From Saprospiraceae bacterium (GTDB lineage Bacteria; Bacteroidota; Bacteroidia; Chitinophagales; Saprospiraceae), in assembly GCA_028285545.1 (NCBI GenBank), contig JANQPA010000097.1, positions 62,001-126,000 on the forward strand: a stretch of 64,000 bases of DNA, in the 5' to 3' direction. The translations under genes were made by a program, and so were the position numbers. Under the pieces are notes generated by a model. The model made no database searches. It was not told the origin of the DNA and saw only the letters and a list, made by a program, of their open reading frames with translations. Positions 34,891 through 44,702 of this stretch are shown piece by piece (the stretch's first letter is position 1; the number at the start of each line of letters is the position of its first letter).

Positions 34891-37800
34891 ATGAATGAAC
34901 TTGCCCTAAACCTAATAGAGGAAGCAAAGGAAAAAAAACTAACTAGTTTAGATTTAGGTAATTGTGGCCTAAAAGAATTACCCAAGGAATTATTTGAACT
35001 GACTTGGTTGGAAGAATTAATATTGGGGGATTCTTGGTGGGATTTTGATATATCTGATAGGAAGTATAGTCAAAATTATGGATTCAAAAACCGATTAACC
35101 AAAATTGATCCAAGAATCTCTGAGTTATATAATATTAAAACTCTGAGACTTGATGGAAATAAAAGGGGGTTTGATGGCTTAATTGATATAAAGAATTTGG
35201 GAGAACTGTCTTCACTACAGGAACTTTCCTTAGAAAATACAAAAGTTAAAGATTTTGACCTACTGAGAAATCTTTCAAATTTAGAAATACTTGGGTTAAA
35301 AGGATGCCAAATTACGGATGCAAGTTTTTTTGGCGGGTGTTCAGGTCTCAAAAAACTGAATCTAGGAGAAAACAAGATTGAGGATTTTAGTTTTTTGCGA
35401 AGTTTCAAAAAATTAGAGGAATTATACTTAAATGATTGTGGAATAACAGATGCTGGTTTTTTGAGAAGCTTTACAAATCTCAAGAATCTTAGTCTGGCTG
35501 CAAATAGAATTAATGATATAAGCTTTTTGGAAAACTTTAAAAAATTGGAATTACTTTATCTACACAACTGCAATATATCTAATATTAACCCCATAAAAAC
35601 ACTTACAAATATTAAGAAATTATCCTTAATTGGTATCCAAGTTAAGGACTTTAGCTTTTTGGAGAACTTTACAAACTTAGAAGAACTTTATTTATATAAC
35701 TGTGGAATTAAGGATACCAATTTTTTGAAGGGCCATGTGAATTTTAAAGTGCTTAGTCTTGGTAAAAACCAGATTAGGGATATTAGTTTTTTGCGAAGTT
35801 TCAAAAACTTAGAGATCTTATACTTAGATGACTGTGAAATTACGAATGTTAAATTTTTGAGGGGCCATACAAATCTCAAGAAACTTAGCCTTGGCGGAAA
35901 TAAAATTAAGGATTTTAGCTTTTTGCGAAGTTTCAAAAAACTTGAGGAATTGTATTTATTCAACAGTCAAATTCAAAATGGCGATTTTTTGAAGGATCTT
36001 AGAGAACTGAAAATACTTCAATTAGGGGAGAATAAACTGGATACTTTTAATTTCATTGCAAATTTTGAAAAATTAAATAAACTCTATTTATATGACTGTG
36101 AAATTATAGATGCCAATTTTTTAAAAAGCCTTACTAGACTTAAAGTCCTATATTTGGGCAAAAATAAAATAAAAGACTTTAGTTTTTTAACAAACTTAAG
36201 TAAGTTAGAAGAATTAAATCTCTATAATTGTGGAGTAACAGATTGCAATTTTGTGAATAACCTAAATGAAATTGAAGAACTATTTTTAGCAAAAAACAAA
36301 ATCCATAACCTTAATTTTTTAAAAAAACTAAATAACCTTAAAGGCCTTAATTTAAGTGAAAATCGAATCACAGAATTACCAAATTGGATTACCCAGTTTA
36401 ACCTCCAAATAACCTATGACCACGATAGTAGTAAAGGAAAAATGAACTTGGATGGTAATCCAATTATCAATCCGCCACTAGAAATTGTGAAGCAAGGTGA
36501 AAGCGCCATTAAAAATTATTTTGAACAACTTGGTGATCAAAAAGATTATCTTTTTGAAGCTAAATTGTTGCTAGTAGGAGAAGAGCGAGCAGGAAAAAGT
36601 ACTATTGCCAAAGCACTTAGCGAAAATAATTTTAAAATTGACAAAAATAATCAATCAACACATGGTATTGATATTCTAAAATGGAATATTTCAAAAACTA
36701 AGACATTAGCCAATAAAGACTTTCAATTTAATGTCTGGGATTTTGGAGGACAGGAAATTTATCATGCAACCCACCAGTTCTTTTTAACCAAACGTTCTCT
36801 TTATTTATTCATAACTGAAGCCAGAAAAGATCTTCGATTTGACGATTTCTACTATTGGTTAAACATCATTAATACCCTTGCAGGGGACAGTCCTGTCATA
36901 TTAGTCCAAAACAAAACTGATCAAGATCATAAAAATCCCAGTATTGCAGAATATAAAGAACTCTTTCCTCAAATTAAGTTTGGTTTACAACGTATTAGTT
37001 GCAATAGCGAACATCCCGATTGGAACAATATCTATAAACCAACGCTAGATATTTTAAAAGAAAATATTTATAAGATTTTAAAAGAAAAAAAATTAGGCGG
37101 AATTGGAGATGAATTGCCCAAAGCCTGGGTGGATATCAGGGAAGAGATAAAAAAAATCCAAAATCAAGATATTAACCATATTAAACAGTCGGAATATTTT
37201 CGAATCTGTGAGGACAAGGGTTTAAATGAAGAGCAATCCCTCTTTCTTAGTGATTATTTTCATGATTTAGGTGTATTTCTCCATTTTAGAGAAGATTTAT
37301 ATCTACGGAATACCATTTTTATTAATCATGAATGGGTGACTAAGGCCGTTTATAATGTATTGGATAACAAAAAAATCAAAGAAAATAGAGGAAGGTTCAC
37401 CAGCAAAGATTTATTGCATATATGGAAAGAACCCGAATTTGCTGATATGCAGCCAGAGTTAATCAATCTTTTGAAAAACCCTCAATTCAAAATATGTTAC
37501 GAGCAAGAACGTAATGTTTTTCTTGCCCCACAACTGTTTGATGACAAACCAATTAAGTTTAAATGGAGAACCGAAGAAGATAATTTATTTGTCAAATATG
37601 AATATAAGTTTATGCCCAAAGGAATTCTTTCACAGTTAATTGTGGTGATGCATAAATTTATCTATGGCAAGGTATATTGGCGCAGTGGAGTTCTATTCGA
37701 GTATAAAGATACTTTTGCAATGGTAAAAGAAATTCGCTTTGGTCAAAAACTAATTTCTATACAAATCGAAGGTAAGGCAAAAAGGGAATTATTAACCATA

Positions 37801-38550
37801 ATCCGTTATCACTTGGAAGAAATCAATAGTAGTTATACCAATTTAAAAATTGCAGAGCTTTTTGGATGTAATTGTATGGAATGTAAGGGGGGGATGAATC
37901 CTTACTTTTTTCATGGAATGAAAATAATTAAAGCCATTCGTAAAGGTAAAAAAACCTTGGAGTGTGGTGAAAGCTTCGAGGATATTGAACTTCGAACTCT
38001 GCTTGGGGATTTTATACCCAAAGAAGAATTTAAGGTTAAAGATAAAAGTAGAGAACACCCAGGGATGGATTATGGTATTCACGAAATTGATAGACTTCTT
38101 TCAAATACTGAAGGACTTAAATTGGGACAAGAACTGATATTGAAAGAACAAAGGAAGATGAATGTAGAAGTGACGGAACTTAAAGATTTATTTAAGCATT
38201 TCAGTATTGAACAATCAGAAGCCATTAGACAAATTCAATTAGATTTGGATTTAATTGATGATAAAATTCTCTCTACAGAATGGGAAAGTGATTTGCTTGC
38301 AGATAAGATAAATGAACTTATCGCTACAATTGATAACCTGGATCTTTCGCCTAAGGAAAAATTGGAAACCAAAAATACTTTAAATGACACGGATATTTCA
38401 GTGAAAAGTAAGCTGAAATTTGTGATCCCTTTATTCTTCTTAAAATATGAAGCGGAACTTGAACTTGGGAATAAACAAAAATTACCAAAAACCTGGAAGG
38501 ATTGGAAAAGGTTACTTTTCGGTATTAAAGATACAGATAATAAGATCTAG
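34891..38550 (+). CDS. ROCO protein: LRR + ROC GTPase + COR
   Basis: A 1219-residue protein. Residues about 10-525 are leucine-rich repeats, about twenty units, many with the recurring L-x-x-L-x-L-x-x-N/C-x-I and F-S-F-L blocks. The ROC GTPase follows, with P-loop GEERAGKS at 563-570, the switch D-F-G-G-Q-E and the N-K-T-D base-recognition motif. A COR dimerisation domain (about 720-950) is next, then a segment with C-N-C-M-E-C (possible metal site), a helical stretch, and a hydrophobic C-terminal helix (about 1180-1200). ROCO proteins are GTP-dependent switches; the domain order matches bacterial Roco proteins. It lies 248 bases after the subtilase cassette on the same strand and may be a separate unit or an added signalling arm. 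Confidence 0.93.
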   Translation: MNELALNLIEEAKEKKLTSLDLGNCGLKELPKELFELTWLEELILGDSWWDFDISDRKYSQNYGFKNRLTKIDPRISELYNIKTLRLDGNKRGFDGLIDIKNLGELSSLQELSLENTKVKDFDLLRNLSNLEILGLKGCQITDASFFGGCSGLKKLNLGENKIEDFSFLRSFKKLEELYLNDCGITDAGFLRSFTNLKNLSLAANRINDISFLENFKKLELLYLHNCNISNINPIKTLTNIKKLSLIGIQVKDFSFLENFTNLEELYLYNCGIKDTNFLKGHVNFKVLSLGKNQIRDISFLRSFKNLEILYLDDCEITNVKFLRGHTNLKKLSLGGNKIKDFSFLRSFKKLEELYLFNSQIQNGDFLKDLRELKILQLGENKLDTFNFIANFEKLNKLYLYDCEIIDANFLKSLTRLKVLYLGKNKIKDFSFLTNLSKLEELNLYNCGVTDCNFVNNLNEIEELFLAKNKIHNLNFLKKLNNLKGLNLSENRITELPNWITQFNLQITYDHDSSKGKMNLDGNPIINPPLEIVKQGESAIKNYFEQLGDQKDYLFEAKLLLVGEERAGKSTIAKALSENNFKIDKNNQSTHGIDILKWNISKTKTLANKDFQFNVWDFGGQEIYHATHQFFLTKRSLYLFITEARKDLRFDDFYYWLNIINTLAGDSPVILVQNKTDQDHKNPSIAEYKELFPQIKFGLQRISCNSEHPDWNNIYKPTLDILKENIYKILKEKKLGGIGDELPKAWVDIREEIKKIQNQDINHIKQSEYFRICEDKGLNEEQSLFLSDYFHDLGVFLHFREDLYLRNTIFINHEWVTKAVYNVLDNKKIKENRGRFTSKDLLHIWKEPEFADMQPELINLLKNPQFKICYEQERNVFLAPQLFDDKPIKFKWRTEEDNLFVKYEYKFMPKGILSQLIVVMHKFIYGKVYWRSGVLFEYKDTFAMVKEIRFGQKLISIQIEGKAKRELLTIIRYHLEEINSSYTNLKIAELFGCNCMECKGGMNPYFFHGMKIIKAIRKGKKTLECGESFEDIELRTLLGDFIPKEEFKVKDKSREHPGMDYGIHEIDRLLSNTEGLKLGQELILKEQRKMNVEVTELKDLFKHFSIEQSEAIRQIQLDLDLIDDKILSTEWESDLLADKINELIATIDNLDLSPKEKLETKNTLNDTDISVKSKLKFVIPLFFLKYEAELELGNKQKLPKTWKDWKRLLFGIKDTDNKI

Positions 38551-38647
38551 CGATTTGAATTTGGCAATTTAACCTGATGTCATTTTAACCATTCCAGAAC
38601 ATAGAAGACAATATAGGTTTTAAGAAGTAAGTATAACTGACATATTA

Positions 38648-39382
38648 CTATTCACTCTTCGTAGCCACAATATCATTGACATAAAACAAACCTGCAGGGG
38701 CAGATACCCCTTCAAAGGGAGCCTGAACCCTTATTTTTCCAAAACCAAAACCAGCTGCTGCTGCAGGTACTTGAACACTTCCGTCAGCATCATTGCCACC
38801 GCCTCTAACCAGATAGGTAGCCATTGGAGGAGAAGCCTTCAAATCAAAGGTGATTAAAAAAACCACTTCCTCATCATACTGATAAGTACCTACTACCTGA
38901 TTATCATTTACCCGGATATCCCCATTTTTCATTAAATCGATGTGAAGAAGTGGTATAGGAGGACCAATGTCTGGTGGCTCAAAGTAAATGGACATGGTGA
39001 TAGGTGCACTGGCTGGAACATAGCCTTGAAGCCTGATGCTACCTGATTTGGTAACTCTCTCCGTAAGCCTTCCTTCATAGGTAGAAAGTGGAGAAGTGTT
39101 AGCAGATACGCGTCTCAGCCGAAGCCAGCGATCGACAGATGCACTATTGATGGGGTTTGCGGCAATGCGTACGTTGCCGTCAACCGAAGAAATACCGGTA
39201 TCTGGAGGTCCTGGAGGCTGACCTATAGGCGTCGAATTAAACTCGTCTTTAAATACAACGGTCGAATTGCATCCTAAGGTCATGAATAGCAACAAAAAAT
39301 AAACTATTATCTTTTGGCAAGAACCGAAAAAGGAATAAAGGGAATTCGCTTGAACGTGATTTTTAGGGGTTTTAGTAAACAT
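38648..39382 (-). CDS. Lipoprotein with beta-sandwich-like domain
   Basis: A 244-residue protein. An N-terminal hydrophobic segment ends in M-T-L-G-C-N, a lipobox (cysteine near residue 38), so it is probably anchored in the envelope; the signal peptide is preceded by about 25 polar residues, so a later start may be real. The mature part is beta-rich with Gly/Pro/Ala-rich turns and reads like a LamG/concanavalin-type sandwich (F-K-D-E-F-N-S, I-R-L-Q-G-Y-V, F-Y-V-N-D-I-V-A-T). No catalytic residues are evident. It converges with the ROCO gene and is divergent from the LytS-type kinase. Confidence 0.68.
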   Translation of the reverse strand: MFTKTPKNHVQANSLYSFFGSCQKIIVYFLLLFMTLGCNSTVVFKDEFNSTPIGQPPGPPDTGISSVDGNVRIAANPINSASVDRWLRLRRVSANTSPLSTYEGRLTERVTKSGSIRLQGYVPASAPITMSIYFEPPDIGPPIPLLHIDLMKNGDIRVNDNQVVGTYQYDEEVVFLITFDLKASPPMATYLVRGGGNDADGSVQVPAAAAGFGFGKIRVQAPFEGVSAPAGLFYVNDIVATKSE

Positions 39383-39461
39383 AGGGTTTTGTTTTAGGTT
39401 GCCTAAATTTACTTGTTTTCATGGGCTTTGTCAATATGCGAAAAGTTTTCCATTAAATTAG

Positions 39462-40598
39462 ATGCTCAAAATCGAAGTGCTTATGGAAAATCGTGTAAAG
39501 TGGATTGGAATGATTGTTGGTATTTGGGTAATAATTGGCATCATCATAGCTTCAAAAGGTGCTCTTTTCAATCTGAGCGAAGGTTATCCTTCAAATTGGA
39601 TTCCCCAAATGTATTTCCAACTGTCTTCTTCTTTAACATGGGCTTTATTTACCCTTCCCATTCTTTGGCTTCTTGAGAAAAGGCTAACTAACCTCAAGCT
39701 GCGATTTTCTTTCCTTTTATTTTTATTGTTCATTGGATTGTTTTTTTCCTTAATTCATCGATATGTTTCTTTATGGATAGACCTTAGCTTGCGGTCCATC
39801 TTTGGAAAATCAGGTATGGATCAGGTTGCTATATTTCAACAGTTATTTGAACGGGATCGAATAAATATTTTAGTGTTCCTGGATGCCTTTTTAATCTATT
39901 CATTGGTTTTGGTAATCCTCATATTGACCATTTTTTATTTGCGCTCAAGAGCACATGAGGTGAGAATGGCTGAAACAGAAAAACTTTTGGCTATTGGCGA
40001 ATTAGAAAACCTCAAGTCACAATTGTATCCCCACTTTTTGTTTAATGCTCTAAATAGCATTTCTTCTCTGATTAATTCCAATAAAGATGCTGCCATTAAT
40101 GCAATTGCTAATTTGGCCACTCTTTTACGAACTACGATTGAAAGAAGAAATCAGCCACTCATTCCTTTGGAAAATGAACTCAATTTTGCCCGACAGTATA
40201 TGTTGATTCAGCAAGGCCGATTTAAAGATCGATTGAAAATAGTCTTTGATATCAGTAAAGCGGCATTGAAAATACCGGTTCCACCCTTTACGCTTCAATT
40301 ATTATTGGAGAACGCCATCAAACACAACTTAGAATTAAGAGGAGGGAGATTGACGATAGAAGTATTTGGAAATTTGAAAAATAACAATTTGTCACTGACA
40401 GTCAGAGATCATTCGAAAGACCCAGTTGTAAGAAAAAGTAAGCCAATCCAAACCGATGTGAAAAATGGTGGCCTTGGAATAAAAAATTTGATGGCTCGAA
40501 TGGAAAAAATATTTGGAGACTCTTACTCTTGTAATTTTATCAAACTAAATGACTTTAGTTATGAAGTTTCTTTAATTATTCCAGTTCAAAATGAATAA
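39462..40598 (+). CDS. LytS-type sensor histidine kinase
   Basis: A 378-residue kinase of the His_kinase (PF06580-like) type. About four transmembrane segments occupy residues 15-165; the phosphoacceptor is H191 in L-Y-P-H-F-L-F-N-A-L-N, and the ATP-binding part has L-L-L-E-N-A-I-K-H-N and G-G-L-G-I-K-N-L. An ATG at 39483 is an equally good start and would shorten it by seven residues. The LytTR regulator overlaps its end by 8 bases, so the two are coupled and form a pair. The signal is unknown; there is no extracellular sensor domain beyond the membrane segments. Confidence 0.92.
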   Translation: MLKIEVLMENRVKWIGMIVGIWVIIGIIIASKGALFNLSEGYPSNWIPQMYFQLSSSLTWALFTLPILWLLEKRLTNLKLRFSFLLFLLFIGLFFSLIHRYVSLWIDLSLRSIFGKSGMDQVAIFQQLFERDRINILVFLDAFLIYSLVLVILILTIFYLRSRAHEVRMAETEKLLAIGELENLKSQLYPHFLFNALNSISSLINSNKDAAINAIANLATLLRTTIERRNQPLIPLENELNFARQYMLIQQGRFKDRLKIVFDISKAALKIPVPPFTLQLLLENAIKHNLELRGGRLTIEVFGNLKNNNLSLTVRDHSKDPVVRKSKPIQTDVKNGGLGIKNLMARMEKIFGDSYSCNFIKLNDFSYEVSLIIPVQNE

Positions 40599-41379
40599 AA
40601 CACCCAAAAAAGTAGGCGTAATTATAGTAGATGACGAAATCGACGGACGAAATCGAATTCGTGATTTGCTAAAATTGAAGGAACAAATTGAGGTGCTTGA
40701 TATCTGTGAGGATGGCTACACCGCAATAGAGGCTATAAATCAACATCAGCCCGATTTATTATTTCTGGATATACAAATACCAGGATATTCCGGACTGGAA
40801 ATGTTGACACATATTAAGGGCCCCTTACCCTTTGTGATCTTTATTACTGCATTCCCTCAATATGCCCTTCAAGCCTTTGAAGCCAAAGCAATTGATTATT
40901 TACTTAAACCTTTTAGTAATGAACGCTTTTATCAATCTCTGAGTCATGCTCTTGAAATGATCCAGATGAAAAACGTTCATGAAATAAAGGAGGAATTACT
41001 AGAACTTCTTCGGAAGCAAAGGGTATCAGATGATAATCGAACCATTCAAAAATTGTCAATCCGCAAAGAGGGAACAACTTATTTTATTGACTTAAAGCAT
41101 ATTGTCTACATTGAAGCTAAGGGGGATTATGCCAATGTTTATACAAAGGATGGTAAATTGCATAATATGCGTACCACGATGAATCAGCTCGAAAAAGAGC
41201 TTTACCCTGCTTCTTTTTTTCGGGTTCATCGCTCTGCTATTGTCAATGCCTCTCATATTGTAGAATTGCGCCATTGGACTCGCGGAGATTATTTAATTGT
41301 TACTTCCATTGGAAAACATCTGATCTCTTCTCCAAAGTATAAAGAAAACATTCAAACTATTCTCTCTGGCAGATTTTAA
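40591..41379 (+). CDS. LytTR-family response regulator
   Basis: A 262-residue response regulator. The receiver domain has D14/D15, phosphoacceptor D60 in L-F-L-D-I-Q-I-P, and L-L-K-P-F. The C-terminal LytTR domain (about 150-260) has I-V-Y-I-E-A-K-G-D-Y-A-N-V and F-F-R-V-H-R-S-A-I-V-N, both typical. LytTR proteins bind direct repeats upstream of their targets. The YceI gene 122 bases downstream on the same strand is the nearest candidate target. Confidence 0.93.
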   Translation: MNKTPKKVGVIIVDDEIDGRNRIRDLLKLKEQIEVLDICEDGYTAIEAINQHQPDLLFLDIQIPGYSGLEMLTHIKGPLPFVIFITAFPQYALQAFEAKAIDYLLKPFSNERFYQSLSHALEMIQMKNVHEIKEELLELLRKQRVSDDNRTIQKLSIRKEGTTYFIDLKHIVYIEAKGDYANVYTKDGKLHNMRTTMNQLEKELYPASFFRVHRSAIVNASHIVELRHWTRGDYLIVTSIGKHLISSPKYKENIQTILSGRF

Positions 41380-41501
41380 TCAAGCCAACGATGGTTAGAG
41401 TAATCTCAACCATCTATAGATCACCTTCATCGCAAAGCTTTTCCAATTAGCGAGAAAAACCTCTAATATGGTCAAGATTTAATGACTAATGAAGGAAATC
41501 T

Positions 41502-42467
41502 ATGACTGATTCAAAAATTATTTTCACCCTGCTCATCTCTTTATTATTCCGTTTTGCAATTGTGTCTGCTCAAGGACCCATTTATACTATTGATGCACGG
41601 CATTCTGTTATCGGCTTTTCAGTAAAAATTCTTGGCGGCTTATCTGAAGTAGACGGACACTTCACAAAATTTTCGGGAGAAATTATCCTGAATGAGAATG
41701 ATTTTACTCAATCTTCTATCAAAGCTGAAATTGAGGCAAAGAGCATTTCCACAGGGGTAAGTCCGCGAGATCAACATCTTAGAGAAGAGGATTTTTTTTA
41801 CGTAGAAAAATATCCCCTTATCCGCTTTACCAGTAATTCGATTCAAAAAACCAAAGGTGCTTACCTCGCACGTGGTAAGATCCATATTCGAGGGGTGACC
41901 AGGGAAGTGTCGATCTCTTTTGCGCCTACCTCTGATAATTTGGTCACCTGGGTATTCGGCAGGCCCTGGATTATTTTTGAAGGAACGGCCAGGATCAATC
42001 GTAAAGATTTTGGCATTCAGGCCAATGCTAGATGGAATCGATTAGTGGCGGCGACGGGAGAGTTGGCTATGTCAGATGAGGTGGAAATTCGGTTAAAAAT
42101 AATGGCTTTGGGCAAGCAGATCTATCAAATGCTTCTCGAAGCAGAAAAGCAATCTGGTATGAAGGGGGCTTTGGAAGAATACAAAAAATTAAAGGAGCAA
42201 TTTAAAGATGTAGATGCTATTACAGAGCTGACTTTTAATCAATTTGGGTATAACTTAATAGATATGGGCAAAGTGAAAAGTGCTATCCAGGCCTTTCAAT
42301 TATGGACCACTGAATTTCCTCAGTCTGCCAATGCTTATGATAGTTTAGGCGAGGCCTACCTGGCTAATGGAGAACAAAATAAAGCGAGAATCGCCTATAA
42401 AAAATCCCTGGAACTGGATCCCGACAACCATAATGCCAAGGAGGTTTTAAACAAACTCAAAAACTAA
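41502..42467 (+). CDS. YceI family protein with C-terminal TPR
   Basis: A 321-residue exported protein with a signal peptide (ending V-S-A-Q). Residues about 25-195 are a YceI domain, a lipocalin-like barrel that binds isoprenoid-type lipids: Y-T-I-D-A-R-H-S-V-I-G-F at the start and G-K-I-H-I-R-G-V-T-R-E-V later are typical. A helical linker and at least two TPR units (ending A-Y-D-S-L-G-E-A-Y-L-A-N-G and A-Y-K-K-S-L-E-L-D-P) form the C-terminus, an uncommon addition. It is followed by the CBM9-like gene after 3 bases and the hydrolase gene after 11 more, so the three form an operon. Confidence 0.88.
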   Translation: MTDSKIIFTLLISLLFRFAIVSAQGPIYTIDARHSVIGFSVKILGGLSEVDGHFTKFSGEIILNENDFTQSSIKAEIEAKSISTGVSPRDQHLREEDFFYVEKYPLIRFTSNSIQKTKGAYLARGKIHIRGVTREVSISFAPTSDNLVTWVFGRPWIIFEGTARINRKDFGIQANARWNRLVAATGELAMSDEVEIRLKIMALGKQIYQMLLEAEKQSGMKGALEEYKKLKEQFKDVDAITELTFNQFGYNLIDMGKVKSAIQAFQLWTTEFPQSANAYDSLGEAYLANGEQNKARIAYKKSLELDPDNHNAKEVLNKLKN

Positions 42468-42470
42468 GAA

Positions 42471-43103
42471 ATGAAACTAAAATCAGCATTTTTCCAATTT
42501 ACCATCCTTTTTATGTTTACCGGCATTTCGAATGGTGGTGCTCAGAGCCACCTGGTACTGTTGAAAGGAAAGGAAATTAAAGTGGACGGAGTGAAAGCAG
42601 CTAATGAATGGCTTGATGCTGCGAGTCTTCAAATTTCCGTTGCAAAAGATTTGTCAGCCACTGTTTATTACAAACACGATGGTAAAAATTTTCTATTTGC
42701 TTTTGAGAATTTTTCTGATGCAGGCTTTGAAAGCCATTTCAGAGTCCCTGAGGTGTTACTGGATATCGATCATTCTGGTGGAGAAAGTTGGAATGAAAAT
42801 GATTGGTGGATACATGCCTCTTATTCCTCTTGCATCGGAAAAGGTAAGTACAATTATTACGATGACTGTATTTCGGAACCCAAAATATGGGAAACGAACC
42901 TATTCCAAGATAAAGGCCGGCCCGCAATTATCGAAATGAAAATCCCATTTGCGAACCTTGGTTTTTCCCCTCAAAATAATGATGAAATTGGGATTGCATT
43001 TAATGTCACGGATACCAGGGAAATTTGGAACTTCTTCCCGCTTAAGGCAAAAATGGGTAAACCAGAGACCTGGGCCACTGCACGAATCCAACTGAAAAAC
43101 TAA
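42471..43103 (+). CDS. Exported CBM9/DOMON-like domain protein
   Basis: A 210-residue protein with a signal peptide (ending G-G-A-Q). The rest matches the carbohydrate-binding family 9-like/DOMON-like sandwich: I-K-V-D-G-V-x-x-A-N-E-W at the start, V-Y-Y-K-H-D-G-K-N-F-L-F-A-F, and E-M-K-I-P-F-A-N-L-G near the end. Family members bind sugars or haem; the ligand here cannot be read. It is the middle gene of the YceI/CBM9-like/hydrolase operon. Confidence 0.75.
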   Translation: MKLKSAFFQFTILFMFTGISNGGAQSHLVLLKGKEIKVDGVKAANEWLDAASLQISVAKDLSATVYYKHDGKNFLFAFENFSDAGFESHFRVPEVLLDIDHSGGESWNENDWWIHASYSSCIGKGKYNYYDDCISEPKIWETNLFQDKGRPAIIEMKIPFANLGFSPQNNDEIGIAFNVTDTREIWNFFPLKAKMGKPETWATARIQLKN

Positions 43104-43114
43104 ACCTCCCTTTT

Positions 43115-44542
43115 ATGAAGTACATGCATGTTGTTATTCTGTCTGTTTTCCTTTTGATTCAATGTTTGATATTATCCTTTCCATCTAAAGGTCAAACAAT
43201 TGAAAATTTGGAGGTTGATAAAATCTTGTTGGGCCCTATTTCCTTTGAAAACTCCCCAGGCTGGTCAGCGGCAGTGGTTAAGGATGGTAAAATTATTTAT
43301 GAAGGTAATTTTGGCTATGCTGACCTCGATTGGAAACAAGAAATTGACAGGGAAACGATTTTTGGTCTGGGCTCAATAAGCAAACAATTTACGGCCATTT
43401 GTATAGCCATTTTAATTGAACGAGGGCAATTGAATCTCCATGATGACATCAAGCAATATTTCCCAGAATTTTCCAATCATGCCCCTCCAATTTCAATTGC
43501 TTCTCTAATCTATCATACCAGCGGCCTTAAGGATTATTTATCCTTAACTTCACTTCGGGGAGAAGATTTTTACGACCCCCAAAGTAATAGGAAGGTCATG
43601 GAAATGATTTTAAGTCAAAATCTTTCCTTTGATCCGGGGACCAGGTTTGCCTATTCTAATTCAGGTTATTTTATTCTTTCTCTTTTAATAGAAAAAATAT
43701 CCGGGATGAAGATTAATGAATTTGCAATGCAAAACCTCTTTGGCCCTTTAAAAATGGATCAAACGTTTTTTATGAATGATCATACCCAGATTATTCCTAA
43801 TCTTGCAGAGAGTTATTTCTTAAATGCGGATAGTTTGCATAGGAAAAAAATGATCAAATCGGATATAGTGGGGGCTACAGGTGTTTATAGCAATGTCAGA
43901 GATATGATTAGGTGGAGCCTTTTTTTACAAGATGGGAGAGAGGCTCCCAAGGAATTGCAACAAATAAAAAAGAAATATCTTTTCCACAAAGGAAAATTAC
44001 AAAATAACTCTTCAACCGATTATACCTTTGGTTTTTATCTAACCGATGACGATAGGTATTCAGGGCAACAAATGTTGAGTCATTCTGGTACTTTTGGAGG
44101 CTTTAGAAGTATGATGATCCATTTTTTTCCTGAAAAATTGTCTGTTATTGTCCTATCAAATTTACTTCAATTCAGCCCGTCTCGAATCGCCAGACAATTA
44201 TCTGATTGGCATTTTGGGAAAAAAATAGCTTATCGTTCGCCTATTCGATTCAGAAAAAATAACTTTTCAGGAGATTTACCTGTATTCAAACTTCAAAACT
44301 ACGTCGGTCGATATAGAAATGAGGCTATGGATATTGAACACAAAATAGAATTATTGAATGGATCACTGGCTATTCGCCTGGGAGGAAATGGCGATCCTAA
44401 AATATTATTGTATTCTAAAAAGGAGCATGCTTTCAGTCACGGTGGTTTTCGGCTTAACTTTGAAGGAAACCACACCCAGAATTTAGTTTTGTCCATGTCG
44501 AGTGGAAGAGTAACTGGAATTAAATTTTACAAATTAGAATGA
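43115..44542 (+). CDS. Serine hydrolase of the beta-lactamase class C/DD-peptidase fold
   Basis: A 475-residue exported protein (hydrophobic signal, ending S-K-G-Q). The three active-site motifs of class C-type enzymes are visible: S-x-x-K in G-S-I-S-K-Q-F (about residue 90), Y-x-N in A-Y-S-N-S-G-Y, and H-S-G-T-F-G-G near residue 330. A C-terminal domain (about 390-475) of beta strands follows, as in many family members. Likely substrates are peptides or esters in the periplasm rather than beta-lactams. Last gene of the three-gene operon. Confidence 0.87.
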   Translation: MKYMHVVILSVFLLIQCLILSFPSKGQTIENLEVDKILLGPISFENSPGWSAAVVKDGKIIYEGNFGYADLDWKQEIDRETIFGLGSISKQFTAICIAILIERGQLNLHDDIKQYFPEFSNHAPPISIASLIYHTSGLKDYLSLTSLRGEDFYDPQSNRKVMEMILSQNLSFDPGTRFAYSNSGYFILSLLIEKISGMKINEFAMQNLFGPLKMDQTFFMNDHTQIIPNLAESYFLNADSLHRKKMIKSDIVGATGVYSNVRDMIRWSLFLQDGREAPKELQQIKKKYLFHKGKLQNNSSTDYTFGFYLTDDDRYSGQQMLSHSGTFGGFRSMMIHFFPEKLSVIVLSNLLQFSPSRIARQLSDWHFGKKIAYRSPIRFRKNNFSGDLPVFKLQNYVGRYRNEAMDIEHKIELLNGSLAIRLGGNGDPKILLYSKKEHAFSHGGFRLNFEGNHTQNLVLSMSSGRVTGIKFYKLE

Positions 44543-44702
44543 AAGCTTTGCTACCGCTTCCTTTTTCAGCCAGAATTTAGAGGGAAGGCATCCAAACTAA
44601 TAAAGACATTGTTATTGACTTAATAACATTAGACACCTTATTCCTTTCATCTTTGGCATAAAAAAAACGCTTTCAATTAGAATCCAACTCCATTCCAAAA
44701 AA

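Noticed and set aside
35076-35963. Long antisense frames with repeated K-L-K-K and F-L-R blocks
   Set aside because: They mirror the leucine-rich repeats of the ROCO gene; the repetition comes from the sense strand.
34891-36470. Regularly spaced DNA repeats that could be mistaken for a CRISPR-like array
   Set aside because: The period (about 66-72 bases) is that of leucine-rich repeat codons, units are diverged, and the frame stays open throughout.
44543-44702. Weak hairpin (TGTTATT/AATAACA) between convergent genes
   Set aside because: The stem is 7 A/T-rich pairs without a T-tract; it is not convincing as a terminator.
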